From: Triticum aestivum | Lineage: Eukaryota; Streptophyta; Magnoliopsida; Poales; Poaceae | Length of the DNA: 64,000 nt | Assembly: GCF_018294505.1 (NCBI RefSeq) | Contig: NC_057800.1 | Location: forward strand, 476,257,037-476,321,036 | Direction of reading: 5' to 3' | Shown: positions 45,222 to 56,867 of the stretch, piece after piece | Position numbering within the stretch: position 1 is the stretch's first letter | How the letters are laid out: each line of letters begins with the position of its first letter | Translations under genes and position numbers: made by a program | The notes under the pieces: generated by a model | Seen by the model: only the letters and a program-made list of their open reading frames with translations | Database searches by the model: none | Told to the model about the DNA's origin: nothing

Positions 45222-46630
45222 ATGAATCTCGCCCTCGAGATTTGGGTTGGCTAGGAAATAGGTGAGGGTGGTCCTTCAACAAATCTTCCTCTCGCTCCCA
45301 GGTGGCTTCATCCTCCGTGTGGTGGCTCCACTGAACCTTGCAAAACTTGATAACCTTGCTGCGGGTGACTCGGCAGGCATATTCAAGAATCTTGACTGGT
45401 TTCTCCTCGTAGGTCAAATCATTGTCCAACTGAATCGCTTCCAATGGCACTGTGTCTCTCAGCGGTATATCAGCCATCTCTGCATGGCACTTCTTCAACT
45501 GGGAAACGTGGAACACGTCGTGAACTCCTGACAATCCTTCGGGCAACTCCAACTTGTAGGCTACTTCTCCCATACGCTCCAAAACTTTGTATGGGCCTAC
45601 AAAACGTGGCGCTAACTTTCCCTTAACTCCAAAGCGCTTAACTCCTCGAAGTGGAGATACTCGAAGATAAACTCGGCCTCCGACTTCATAAACTGTCTCC
45701 TTGCGTTTATAATCTGCATAGCTCTTCTGCCTGGACTGGGCTACCTTGAGCCTATCGCGAATCAATTTCACTTTCTGTTCAGACTCCTTAATCAGATCCG
45801 GTCCAAACAACTGGAGGTCTCCAACTTCATCCCATGACAGTGGGGTCCTGCACCTCCTTCCGTACAAGGCTTCAGAAGGGGTCATCTTCAAACTGGATTG
45901 ATAACTATTGTTATAGGAGAACTCTGCATATGGCAAATTCTCGTCCCAACTAGATCCGTAATCTAGCGCACAAGCTCTCAGCATATCCTCCAAAATTTGA
46001 TTGACTCTCTCGGTCTGTCCATCTGTCTGCGGATGGAAAGCTGTACTGAACTCTAGCCTGGTACCCAAAGTTTCATGCAGCTGATTCCAGAACTTTGAGG
46101 TAAATTGGGTTCCTCTATCTGATACAATGCTCCTTAGAACTCAATGCAGACATACGATTCTGGTCATGTATATCTTTGCCAACTTTGCACTGGTATAGGT
46201 AGTCTTCACTGGAATGAAATGAGCTACCTTGTCAAACGATCGACTACAACCCAGATCGAGTCATAGCCTGAACGTGTTCTGGGTAATCCTATGATAAAAT
46301 ACATGCCTAACGTATCCCACTTCCATTCGGGTATCGGCAATGGCTGTAGCAATCCTGCTGGCTTCTGATGCTCTGCATTTACTCTCTGACATACATCACA
46401 AACTGCTACATACTCCGCAATATCCTTCTTCATTCTGGTCCACCAGAAAATATTCTTCAAATCCAAATACATCTTGGTGTTTCCTGGGTGAATCAAATAT
46501 GGTGAATCATGGGCCTCTTGCAGAATTAACTTCCTGATCTCCGAGTTATTAGGCACATAAACACGGTCTTCAAACCATAAGGTATCGTGCTCATCCTCAT
46601 GAAATCCTTTAGCTTTTCCTTTGCTCATTT
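45217..46630 (-). pseudogene. Gypsy integrase with chromodomain, inactivated
   Basis: The HHCC finger ([10 protein letters not shown] ... CDVCQRV) lies near 46385-46530. The core begins [15 protein letters not shown] (about 46270-46320), where the catalytic Asp of the usual GMDF block is Tyr. The frame breaks at 46224. The rest (46068-45217) holds the Glu block (HPQTDGQTERVNQ) and a C-terminal chromodomain (VQWSHHTEDEATWEREEDL, about 45270-45330). Chromodomains of this type direct integration to marked chromatin. The loss of the Asp makes the enzyme inactive even without the frame break. Confidence 0.87.
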
Positions 46631-46789
46631 TCTCCTTAATAAAAGTGATCTCCTTGTCAGTCTTCTGGGGTTCTCTGATCTTATCCATCAAGGTAGACTG
46701 AATCTCCAATGCTTCTACATAGCCTCTCGGGACTATCTCCAAACATAGATCACGAAGATTTTCGGCTAACTCCCTTGGTAAATCTCCCA

Positions 46790-47345
46790 TCATTAGTGTG
46801 TTGACATGGCTTTTACGACTCAATGCGTCAGCTACTACATTAGCCTTTCTGGGGTGATAATGCAGTCTCATGTCATAATCCTTGATGAGCTCCAACCATC
46901 TCCTTTGTCTGAGGTTCAACTCCTTCTGTGTGAAAATATACTTCAAACTCTTGTGATCTGTGTACACCTCACAATGATTTCAAATGAGAAAGTGTCTCCA
47001 GGTTTTCAATGCATGCACTACGGCTGCTAACTCCAAACCATGCGTAGCATAATTCAACTCATGAGGCTTAAGCTGTCGTGAGGCATAGGAAACAACTCTT
47101 CCTTCCAGCATAAGCACTGCTCCAAGTCCTCGACGTGAAGCGTCGCAATACACCTCATAATCCTTGGTCTGATCTGGCAAAATCAACACTGGTGATGTAA
47201 CCAAATGTTTCTTCAACTCTTGGAAACTGGCCTCACATTCATCAGTCCATATGAACTTGGTATCCTTCTTCAACAACTCCATCATAGGCTTCGCAATTTT
47301 CAATAAATCTCCGGTAGTATCATGTGAGTCCAAGAAAACTCCGGA
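46790..47345 (-). pseudogene. Gypsy RNase H
   Basis: [15 protein letters not shown] (about 47110-47150), [20 protein letters not shown] and [12 protein letters not shown] (about 46940) lead to [13 protein letters not shown] at 46977-46979 splits the domain, and a frame shift near 47340 separates it from the RT. Confidence 0.85.
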
Positions 47346-48156
47346 TCTCTCCAACTGTTGTTGGTGTATCAACCTTGGTGGGATCCACTCCTATACCTTC
47401 TCCAGATATAACGTGTCCGAGAAATCCAACTTCCTTCAACCAAAACTCACATTTGCTAAACTTGGCATATAATTGATGTTCTCTGAGCTTACCAAATACC
47501 AAACACAAATGCTCCTTATGCTCCTCTTTGTTCTTCGAGTAAACCAGGATATCATCAATGAACACTACGACGAACTTATCCAAAAACTCCATAAACACCT
47601 TGTTGATCATGTTCATAAAATATGCAGGTGCGTTAGTCAGACCAAATGACATAACAGTATACTCGTACAGCCCATACCTGGTGGTAAAAGCCATCTTAGG
47701 TATATCATGTTCTCTAATCTTCAACTGGTGGTATCCTGATCGTAGATTGATCTTGGAAAATACCTTAGCTCATTGCAATTGGTCAAACAGATCATTGATC
47801 ATCGGTAGTGGGTACTTGTTCTTGATGGTTACTTCATTCAATCCTCGATAATCAACAACCATCCTTAACGTTCCATCCTTCTTCTCCACTAGAAGTACTG
47901 GCGATCCCCAAGGCGAAGAACTTGGGCGAATATACCCTTTATCCAGTAACGCCTTAATCTACTTCTTAGTCTCCACCAAATCCTTTGCGGGCATCCTATA
48001 TGGTCTCTTAGATATTGGCCCTATGCCTGGCAAAAGCTCAATCAAAAACTCAATATCTCTATCCGGTGGCATGCTTGGCAACTCTTCTGGAAATACATCA
48101 GGGAAATCCTTCACCACTGGTACTTCCTCCTGCACAACTCCTGTTAGGCAGTTTAC
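47320..48156 (-). pseudogene. Gypsy reverse transcriptase
   Basis: The RT blocks [42 protein letters not shown] and the active site FIDDILVYS (about 47540-47570) are readable. In-frame stops occur near 47960, near 47770 and at 48157-48159. The active-site Asp pair is retained. Confidence 0.87.
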
Positions 48157-48649
48157 TTAAGTCCTCTTCGGCACATGCCGGGATACATACTTGATCCTTC
48201 TCCCTTCTGGGGTGGTAAGCAAAATCGACTTACTAGCGCAATTGATGTTTCCTCCATACATCGACAACCAGTCCATACCCAGAATTACATCCAATCCTTG
48301 TGATTCCAAAATGATCAAATCTGAGGGAAACACATGCCTACCTACACTCAATGGCACTTGAAAACATCCTTGGCTAGCCATATACTCCGCTCCTGGTGAG
48401 CTTACTAACATAGGGGTTCTAAGAACTTTGGTGGGCAGGTTATACTTATCCACAAATCTCCTTGATATGTATGAATGCAATGCACCAGTATCAAAAAGAA
48501 CGAGTGCAGTAAATGACTTAACCAAAAACTTACCGATTACTGCATCCGGCTGCTCTTCAACCTCCTCCACGTTAACGTGGTTCACCTGTCCCCTGTTGAA
48601 AGGGTTCGGCTTCTTCCCAGAGCTTCCATTGCCATTTCCATTCTGGGAT
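48157..48649 (-). pseudogene. Gypsy aspartic protease
   Basis: ALVLFDTGALHSYIS (about 48460-48500) carries the D-T-G-A active site. The domain ends at a TAA (48157-48159) in what should be a continuous gag-pol frame. The domain itself looks intact. Confidence 0.85.
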
Positions 48650-49581
48650 TCAGGACATTCATTAGCATAATGTCCGGTCTTCTGGCACTTGAAACAAGTG
48701 ACTTGGCTCAGGTCTCTCTTGGCTGGGGTTGATGGGTTGGTGCGGTTCTGGCCATTGCTTCCTCCATTCCCATTACCATTCTTGGTGCCATTGTGATTGT
48801 GCGACCTACCTCCTCCACGGGTATGCTGAAAATGTCCTCCCGGCCTAGAGGTAAAACGTGGCTTCTGCTAAGCTCCAGAATTGTACTTCCCTTGTCCATA
48901 CTTCCTCTTGCGATTCTCAATCTGCTGCTGCTTCCCTTCAATCATAAGAGCATGATCTACCAACTCCTGGTAGTTGTTGAAGGTTGCTACCATCAACTGC
49001 ATGCTCAACTCATCATTCAGTCCTTCCAGAAACTTCTCCTGCTTAACTGCATCCGTAGCAACGTCATTTGGGGCATAACGTGCTAACTTACTAAAGTCCT
49101 CCACATACTGGCTAACTGTCCGTCCTCCTTGGCGCAAGTTGCGAGACTCTCACTTCTTCATGGCCATAGCTCCTGCTGAAACATGGGCAGTACGGAAAGC
49201 CTGCTGGAACTGGTCCCATGTGATAGTGTCGATAGGGTAAGTGGCGGAGAAATTCTCCCACAATGATGCTACGGGTCCGTCAAGCTGATGTGCGACAAAC
49301 TTCACCTTTTCCGCATATGTGCATCCTGTCGTGGTCAACTCCCTTGCTGTCTTGCAGAGCCAATCATCTGCTACTATCGGCTCGATGCTACTGGAAAACA
49401 CCGGCGGATTCAGCCTAAGAAAACGGGCTAAGTGATCAACAAGTGGTGGTGGTGGTGGGTTGTTGTTGTTGTTCCCCTGATTCTGATTCTGGACTAGCAA
49501 CTGCATTAATGTGTTCTGTTGCTGGATCAACTGAGTGAGCTCCGGTGGGAAGGTAAATCCGGGGTCACGTCTCGGAGGCAT
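48650..49581 (-). pseudogene. Gypsy gag (Tekay type)
   Basis: The start ATG is at 49581 (MPPRRDPGF). A Gln/Asn/Pro-rich N-terminus precedes the capsid region (FVAHQLDGPVASLWENF, about 49255-49305). A CCHC knuckle (CFKCQKTGHYANEC) lies at about 48655-48700. Nonsense codons are at 49150-49152 and about 48868-48870, both probable transitions. Confidence 0.87.
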
Positions 49582-49781
49582 CTGAGGGTTTAGAAAAGAT
49601 GAGATTTAAGAATAGAGAGGGGTCTAGAGAGAAAACACTACCCATATGCACATGAGGCAAAAGCAAACAATTCACTTCATTCAATCAATCAAACAAGGGC
49701 ATACAATCGATCTAACTATCGCAAAAGTGCTCGAACTACTATATTTACATGGTGGACTACTACTACTGTTGGGGTGGTCTA

Positions 49782-50525
49782 CTAGAAATATTCTTCGGTT
49801 GCAGACTCCATGATATCTGCTCCAGCTTCATCAACATAGTCATCATCGCTGTCATCTGGATCCGAGTTGGTGTCGTCGAAGATGATGTAGTCTTCCGGGC
49901 GAATCTCCTTGGGTTCTTCGTCTTCTTCTACTGGTGTAGGGCCTCCCATAAATATTCCAATCTTCTTAATCAGATCGCCATTCTTCTCCTGTACTGTCGC
50001 AATTTCCTCCTCATAGCCATCGCGTGTAAACTTAAGTTCTTCCTCCAGTTCCTTGATTCTTGTCCTTGCCTTCTTCAGATCTATCATGTCGGCGCATATC
50101 TGGTTTTCCTGACGTTGAATGTGCTGGTTTAACTCCTGGATAAAAGCTACAATTGATCTATCCTTCCTGGTGGTGATCATCTCCCAGTGCTCATCTCGGC
50201 GCCCACAAATCTGGTAGATAGTATCCTTGAGATCATTGCGGTAAACTTCTCCAATGCGTCCCATGGTGATGTGAGCTGCCATGCTCTTTCCTAGAATCCA
50301 GGTTGGTGCATCAAAAGAAAACTCTATGGGTTCAGTGACTGGCATGAACGTCCTTCCTGGAACTTGAACTTGAATCCTCCAGTGCTCCTCTTCAGGTAAA
50401 GTGGCGTTGTAGGTCCCGGTGAAGCTTGGTACTCCTATGTTCAGATATCTAGTGACTTCCTACAAGTGACGTCCAAAGGGTGCATCTTCATCCGGTTGCA
50501 TGAACTTGTTCCTTGCATCCGCCAT
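49782..50525 (-). pseudogene. Extra ORF upstream of gag, one nonsense codon
   Basis: This is homologous along its whole length to the intact 242-residue ORF at 30725-31453. The start ATG is at 50525, 110 bp after the LTR. A TAG at 50460-50462 replaces a Lys codon of the intact copy. Coiled coil and acidic tail are retained. It sits between LTR and gag with its own stop, so its translation would require a mechanism distinct from gag-pol (reinitiation or splicing). Confidence 0.8.
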
Positions 50526-50620
50526 CCTAAAGAGTAGAAAAGATGAGAGGTCAGAATGAGAAGAGAGTGAATAGTGATCTAGGTCTTTAGCTTAGTGGTC
50601 GTGTCCTACAGTCAACGTGT

Positions 50621-50632
50621 GCTCTGATACCA
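50621..50632 (-). other. Primer binding site of minus-strand Tekay element
   Basis: On minus TGGTATCAGAGC lies three bases after the LTR end. It is initiator tRNA-Met type. Confidence 0.92.
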
Positions 50633-51464
50633 TCTTGTAGCGACCAGACCTCAAACGGTCCAATCTCTGTGCTCAGGTGTCATCCCTGGATCAGTAATGC
50701 TGACACCACAGAGTACTTGAAGGATTTATAACAGAGTAGCAATCACACACTTATTACATCGAGTCTCAAAAGAGAACTTATTACAATAAATATGGCTTAA
50801 GGCCATCTAATAATGATAACAGCGGAAGGCTTGGAAGATAAGTGAGTCCATCAACTCCAACGGCATCACTAAGTATAGAACCACGACCTAAAGGCACCTT
50901 AATCGTCGTCTGAAAAGTCTGCAACATGAATGTTGTAGCTCGAAATGGGTCAGCACATGGAATATGCTGGCAATGTAACACATAGAGAGCAATGAAGGAA
51001 TAAGGCTATACTATATGCATATTTGGCTGGTGGAAAGCTCTATGGTTACGGTTTTGCGTAAAGCCAATTTTTCCCTACTACAAAGGAATAAATTTTATTT
51101 AACTATCATGGTAGTTGTTAAACATTGAGAATGGTTGATAGCATTCTCAATCCCAATTAAGCATCATCATTAAACAAAACCCAACAAAATTAATTAGAGT
51201 GACATGATGAGATTCACATGATAATCCAGGTACTAGATACTCAAGATGTCCATAACTGGGGACATGGCTAACCATGATTAGTTTATACACTCTGTAGAGG
51301 TTTGCGCACTTTTCCCCACAAGACTCGATCTCCTCCTTTGGGATTCTCGCACTTCATGGTGTTTGAGAAGACGAATGACCGAGACATAGTCTTTAAGAAG
51401 CGCTAGCACCTTACGATCGGGTAGACCGTTACACCTACTTTCCCCTACATCTCCTAGTCTACCA

Positions 51465-51766
51465 ATTTGGTTGACTTGCTTGATGATCGGCAAGCCATAG
51501 ATAATAAATGGATCTTTAAGAAGAAGACTGACACTGATAGTAACGTTACTATCTACAAAGCTCGACTTGTCGCAAAAGGTTTTCGACAAGTTCAAGGTGT
51601 TGACTACGATGAGATTTTCTCACACGTAGCGATGCTTAAGTCTGTCCAAATCATGTTAGCAATTGCCGCATTTTATGAAATCTGGCAAATGGATGTCAAA
51701 ACTGCATTCTTTAATGGGTTTCTCAAAGAAAAGTTATATATGATGCAACCAGAAGGTTTTGTCGAT
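51465..51766 (+). mobile_element. Captured Copia RT fragment inside Gypsy LTR
   Basis: About 302 bp encode an open 100-codon piece of Copia RT on plus (DNKWIFKKKTDTDSN, QMDVKTAFFNGFLKEKLYMM). It is nearly identical to about 23965-24240 of the Angela element, but without that copy's stops. There are no LTRs, PBS or target duplication. The right junction shares ATC(ACT) with the LTR sequence that follows, consistent with microhomology joining. Confidence 0.85.
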
Positions 51767-54647
51767 CACTGAGTATAGAACCACGACCTAAAAACACCTT
51801 AATCATCGTCTGAAAAGTCTGCAACATTAACGTTGCAGCCCGAAACGGGTCAGCACATGGAATATGCTGGCAAAATAACACATAGAGAGTAATGGAAAGA
51901 AATAGACTATTCTATATGCATATTTGGCTGGTGGTAAGCTCTATGGTTATAGTTTTGCATAAAGCCAATTTTTCCCTACTACAAAGGAATAAATTTTATT
52001 TAACTATCATGGTAGTTGTTAATCATTGAGAATGGTTGATAGCATTCTCAATCCCAATTAAGCATCATCATTAAAAAAAACCCAACAAAATTAATTTTAA
52101 AGTAACATGTTGAGATTCACATTATAATCCAGGTACTAGATACTCAAGATGTCCATAACCGGGGACACGGCTAATCATGATCAGTTTATACACTCTGCAG
52201 AGGTTTGCGCACTTTTCCCCACAAGACTCGATCGCCTCCATTTGGTTTCTCGCACTTCATGGTGTTTGAGAAGACGGATGACCGAGACATAGTCTTTCAG
52301 AAGCGCTAGCACCTTACGATCGGGTAGACCGTTACACCTACTTTCCCCTACATCTGCTAGTCTACCACTGTAAGAGTTCGCACAAACCATGCTAGAGCCC
52401 ATAGTAGCTTGTGGCTGCACACGGAAGTTTCTAACATGAAATAATCTCATGATCCCTTTGAGCCTGGGTGGTGGTCCAAAAGAAAAACACAGGGAATCGC
52501 TGGAATACTCAGGTGCCTCAATCCACCCAGATGTGTATTTAAGTTGCCACCTTAGATAAACCATTAGTTTAACAGTCTCACATCTGTCATGGATACACTC
52601 ACCCAATCCACGTCTACTAGCATAGCATGGCATAATAAGCAAACATAGAAGTAACTCCGAAAGGTTTGATAATAAACAGGTAATAGGTACTACCTCAACT
52701 ACTTCCCAGAACCCACAATTTAATTAGATCCTAATCATGCAATGTGTGAGGATTGATCTAATGCAATAAAAACTGGGTAGTAGGAGGTATGATCAAAGTG
52801 TTACTTGCCTTGCTGATGATCCGGGAAACCTAGCGATTCGAAGTAGCAAGCGGCGCACTCCGGGTACTCTATCACAAACAAACAAGCATACAATAAGTAC
52901 TCATCTAATGCACAGGTAAAACTCGAATAAGAGATATAACCAGAAAGTTCAACTTAAGAACTCCGGTTGGCAAAAAGAATCAAAACGAACGAAGCAACGA
53001 AAGACAAACGACGAAACATGCTTCATTTACTATTCTGGATCTAGGGCAATTTTTATAGTGTCAAAAACTTGTTTGAGTTGGTTAAATGGAAAGAGGATTT
53101 TGAGACGAAACTCCAGGCGCTTGAATCGCCTGATTCTGATAAACGAGCGAAAAGTTAAACTAAAACGAAAATCGGATCAGGAATCGCGATCAGAAAAATC
53201 ACGGATTTAATCCGAGAAAAATAAAAACGACGAATAGATTAACGAACGAACGTTCGTTATTTGGATCTAAACGATGAACGCGTTCGTTAAAACGAACGAA
53301 CGAGCGAACGCTCGCTAAGTAAATAAACCGGAAAAACCGATCTATTTAAAAAAACGAAACTAAAAAACCGAACGGAAAACCGAACGGTTTTTCGAGAAAA
53401 CCCGACGGCGGCGAGGTCAACCTCCGGCGAGCGGCGGCTCCGGCGGGTGGCGGCGCCATGCGGTGGCGCCATGCGGCGCGCGAGGCGGCGGCGCGGGGCG
53501 GCGGCGGCAGAGGCGGCGGGGCGGTGGCTAGGGTTTGGGGTCTCGGCTGGGCCTCCCCTGGCTTAGAAAGCCGGCCGGGGCAAGTGTACGGGTCGGACAC
53601 GGCCCGATAGGTCGGTTCGTTTTTTTAATAGTTACGCTCAGAAAAAACAAAAGGAATACTAAACGGACTCCAAAAATCTCAAATAAGTTTTCCCCGGCTT
53701 CTAAAATCAAGCCGCACAGGATGAACATTTATTTGGGGCCTAAATGCAATTTTGAAAAACGTGCATTTTCCTAAATTCAAATAAAATAGCCAATAAAACC
53801 AACATAAAATCTTATTTGATATTATTATTAAATCCCCAATATTTCTTTATTTTGGGAAAGTCATTTTATTCCCTCTCTCATATTTTGATAATAGAATAAT
53901 TGAAGATAAAATAAATAAAATCAAATAATCCTATTTTCAAAATTTGAGAAAACTCAAATATGAAAATAACGAAATCCCGAACTCTCTCCGAGGGTCCTTG
54001 AGGGTTCAACTTAAGAACTCCGGTTGGCAAAAAGAATCAAAACGAACGAAGCAAGAAAGACAAACGACAAAAAACAGGCTTCATTTACTATTCTGGATCT
54101 AGGGCAATTTTTATAATGGCAAAAACTTGTTTGAGTTGATTAAACGGAAAGAGGATTTCGAGACGAAACTCTAGGCGCTTGAATCGCTTGATTCCAATAA
54201 ATGAGCGAAAAGTTAAACTAAAACGAAAATAGGATGAGGAATCGCGATCAGAAAAATCGCGGATTTAATCCGAGAAAAAGAAAAACGACGAACGGATTAA
54301 CGAACAAACGTTCATTATCTGGATCAAAACGATGAACGCGTTCGTTAAAACGAACGAACGAGCGAACGCTCGCTAAATAAATAAACCGGAAAAACCGATC
54401 TATTTAAAAAAACGAAACTAAAAAAATGAACGAAAACCGATGGAAAACCGAACGGTTTTTCGAGAAAAACCGGCAGCAGCGAGGTCAACCTCCGGTGAGT
54501 GGCGGGGTCGGCGGGCGGCGACTCGGCTCCTGCGGGCGGCGAGGTCGGCGGGAGGCGGCGCGGCGGCGCGGGGCGGTGGCGTGGTGCGGCGGCGGCGGCA
54601 GAGGCGGCGGGGCGGCGGCTAGGGTTTGGGGTCTCGGCTGGGCCTCC

Positions 54648-54666
54648 CCCGGCTTATAAAGCCGGC
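54648..54666 (-). promoter_or_regulatory. LTR TATA box in a palindrome
   Basis: CCGGCTTATAAAGCCGG is a 17-base hyphenated palindrome with the TATA core at its centre. The copy at 44653-44669 has one arm change. At about 53563 the core reads TTAGAAA, so block B lacks a TATA box. Confidence 0.6.
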
Positions 54667-55234
54667 CGGGCCAAGTGTCCGGGTCGGACAGGGCCCGATA
54701 GATCGGTTCGCGTTTTTATAAATAGTTACGCTCAGAAATAATAAAAGGAATACTAAACGGACTCCAAAAACCCCGAAATAAATTTCCTCCGGCTTCTAAA
54801 ATCAAGCCGCACAGGATGAACATTTATTTTCGGCCTAAATGCAATTTTGAAAAATGCACATTTTTCCTAAATTCAAATAAAATAGCCAATAAAACCAAAA
54901 TAAAATCTTATTTGATTTTATTATTAAATCCTCAATATTTCTTTATTTTGGGAAAGTCATTTTATTTCCTCTCTCATATTTGATAATAGAAATAATTGAA
55001 GGTAAAATAAATAAAATCAAATGATCCTATTTTCAAATTTTGAGAAAACTCAAATATGAAAATAACGAAATTCCCAACTCTCTCCGAGGGTCCTTGAGTT
55101 GCCTAGAATTTTCTAGGATCAACCAAAATGCAATAAAATATGATATGCAATGATGATCTAGTGTATAATATTCCAAATTGAAAATTTGGGATGTTACAGG
55201 CAGTTCCACTAATCCTAACCCTCCTCCCAAATCC

Positions 55235-55801
55235 ATGGCGTCCCAAATCTCCATGATCGGTGGTGAGTACAAGGTTAGAACCATCACCAGCAATGAGTTC
55301 GACGTCATCTACACCCGTTCTTCTGCGATGGTGAAAGGATGTCTTTCTCGCTTCAGACGCATGTTCGAAGACTCAGATGATGAGTGGGTCGCTGGGCTAG
55401 ATGTTGAGTACACCACAGTCCTGGGACGAGAGAAGGATCTAAAGGACGAAGAGAGGAAGAAGCCCGCCGTGATCCAGGTTTGCGTGCATGACTTATGCTT
55501 GGTCTACCACATATGCCATGCCGACGTTGAGTGCCAGGATTTTAAGGACTTCCTCGAGAGCAACCTAGTCAAATTCGTTACTGTAGACTTTGGTAACGAC
55601 AAAGAAGTCCTGCGTCGGATCGGCCTCGTTGTAGGCAACACCTTCGACCTCCAGAAGAACCGCTCTGAGGAGCAGTACTACCGCATGCCCCAGTTTAGCA
55701 ACACTAGAAGTCCTTCCTTTTGCAGAGATACGGAGAAATGGCAGATGCTCCAACGAGTCAAAGGAAAGGTGGTGCAAAAGGAACAAGCGTGTACATGTTG
55801 A
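55235..55801 (+). pseudogene. 3'-5' exonuclease-like (DEDD/WRN-exo type) gene fragment
   Basis: The start is ATG at 55235, 36 bp after the Gypsy LTR ends; the frame also runs upstream into LTR sequence, which is fortuitous. There are 188 codons. The Exo I motif is GLDVEY (D56, E58), and an Exo II-like block is FVTVDFGNDKEVL (D122) followed by GLVV...DLQ, as in WRN-exonuclease/RNase D family proteins that are numerous in grasses. The Exo III (Y/H-x3-D) block is missing: the frame ends in non-family sequence. A second open stretch in another frame at 55720-55974 (YMLIPPKPFQHG, FLRLKSIEKKHRE) probably encodes the original C-terminus, reached by a frameshift or a lost or unrecognised intron (acceptor-like CCTTCCTTTTGCAG at 55711-55724). 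It is a host gene, not an element gene. Confidence 0.65.
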
Positions 55802-55974
55802 TTCCACCTAAACCTTTCCAACACGGACCCCCTCTTAATAGTACGACTTTCCTACGACTCAAATCCATCGAAAAGAAACATAGAGAAGTGTCGTCTTCAA
55901 TAGTCTTCGAGGGGCACCAATTCCTCTTGTGCCTAGACATGATATATCTGAAAGTGCTCAATGCACACGATTAG

Positions 55975-56867
55975 TTTGCAAACGCATTGTCATCAATCAC
56001 CAAAACTATTAACGGATAAATATGCCCTTACACGCCGGTTGCAGCTTTTCATTTTGTCGTCCATGTCTTACAGCTCCACAATTGAAGCTTTTTTCATTAT
56101 TGGATGAAGCTTTTTTCGTTGCGAGATGAAGCTTTTTTGTCATCGGTTGTAACTTTTCTTTGGTTGTTCATAGTTCTTCGTCGTACGAGCTGAAATTTTT
56201 TCATAGCCGGTTGAAGCTTTTTTCGTCGGCGATTTTAGCTTTTTTTCGTCATCAGTTGCAGCACTAGGCATCTCCCCCGGCACTTGATTTTTTTGTTCCA
56301 AGCGGGGGATGAGCGCCAGCGAGCACACCGGTGAGCACGCCGGTGAGCTCCGGTGGCGACTACAACGGTTGCCATGGAAGCTTCAACTGCAGGGGTGGGT
56401 TGTTGCATGGGCAAAGCCAGTGACAAGGACGGCCGTCGAGGGCTGGGACCGGCTACCATGGCGGCCAGAGAAGACGGCCAGCGAGGATGGCGACGAGAGA
56501 CGAGGAGGGCAGGCGAGGGGACGGCGATGAGGGAGAACGCGCGCGGCCGGCGAGACGGGGTTCCTTTTTCTCGTATGCGCTCGCGAGAGGAAGAAGTCGA
56601 TCTAGGCTAGCATGATCTGGTTGGGTAAAGATCCAATGGCTCAGGATGGGCCAATCTGACGGCTAGGGTGAGACTGGCTGAAACGTTCGGCCGGCGCACC
56701 GGCGCCCAACATCGCCCTTTTCTTTTGAATACCGATGGAAACTAGAAGTTGCCGCATGCTTTGCTGCGCGGTTCTTCAATTATAGGGACTACTTTTTCCA
56801 TGGATGTAAATTGAGATCAAAATCATTGTTTTGACCTTTTAAACAAAGTTTAGGATGATTTGACCAT
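55975..56867. other. Unassigned sequence, possible DNA-transposon remnant
   Basis: Seven or so copies of GAAGCTTTTTTCG-like words occur at 56080-56260. They are followed by a GC-rich stretch (56310-56600) and an end resembling a terminal region (CCGGCGCACCGGCGCCC, about 56692-56708). No coding domain is convincing. Repeated GCTTTTTTCGTC words are common in Triticeae DNA transposons, but I cannot name a family. Confidence 0.4.

Larger units (their letters stand above)
42348..55198 (-). mobile_element. Tekay/Del-type Gypsy element with rearranged 5' LTR
   Basis: On minus: 5' LTR complex (55198 to 50636), PBS, extra ORF, gag, protease, RT, RNase H, integrase with chromodomain, polypurine tract, 3' LTR (45204 to 42348). 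The flanks GGTAG and GGCAG form a target duplication with one change. The chromodomain places it among Tekay/Del chromoviruses. Every main coding region has stops or a changed catalytic residue. It is related to WHAM/Sabrina-type Triticeae elements, a tentative name. Confidence 0.9.
50636..55198 (-). repeat. Rearranged 5' LTR: three overlapping partial copies
   Basis: The 4563 bp replace an expected 2.8 kb. Block A (50636-51464) equals LTR positions about 42348-43171. Block B (51767-53997) starts again at about 42579 and runs to about 45100. Block C (about 54003-55198) starts at about 43771 and runs to the LTR end. A foreign Copia RT fragment sits between A and B. The blocks overlap in LTR coordinates, as expected from template switching or unequal exchange. 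Confidence 0.85.

Noticed and set aside
51467..51772. Intact 101-codon ORF as a gene
   Set aside because: It is an internal slice of Copia RT captured in an LTR, with no native start or stop.
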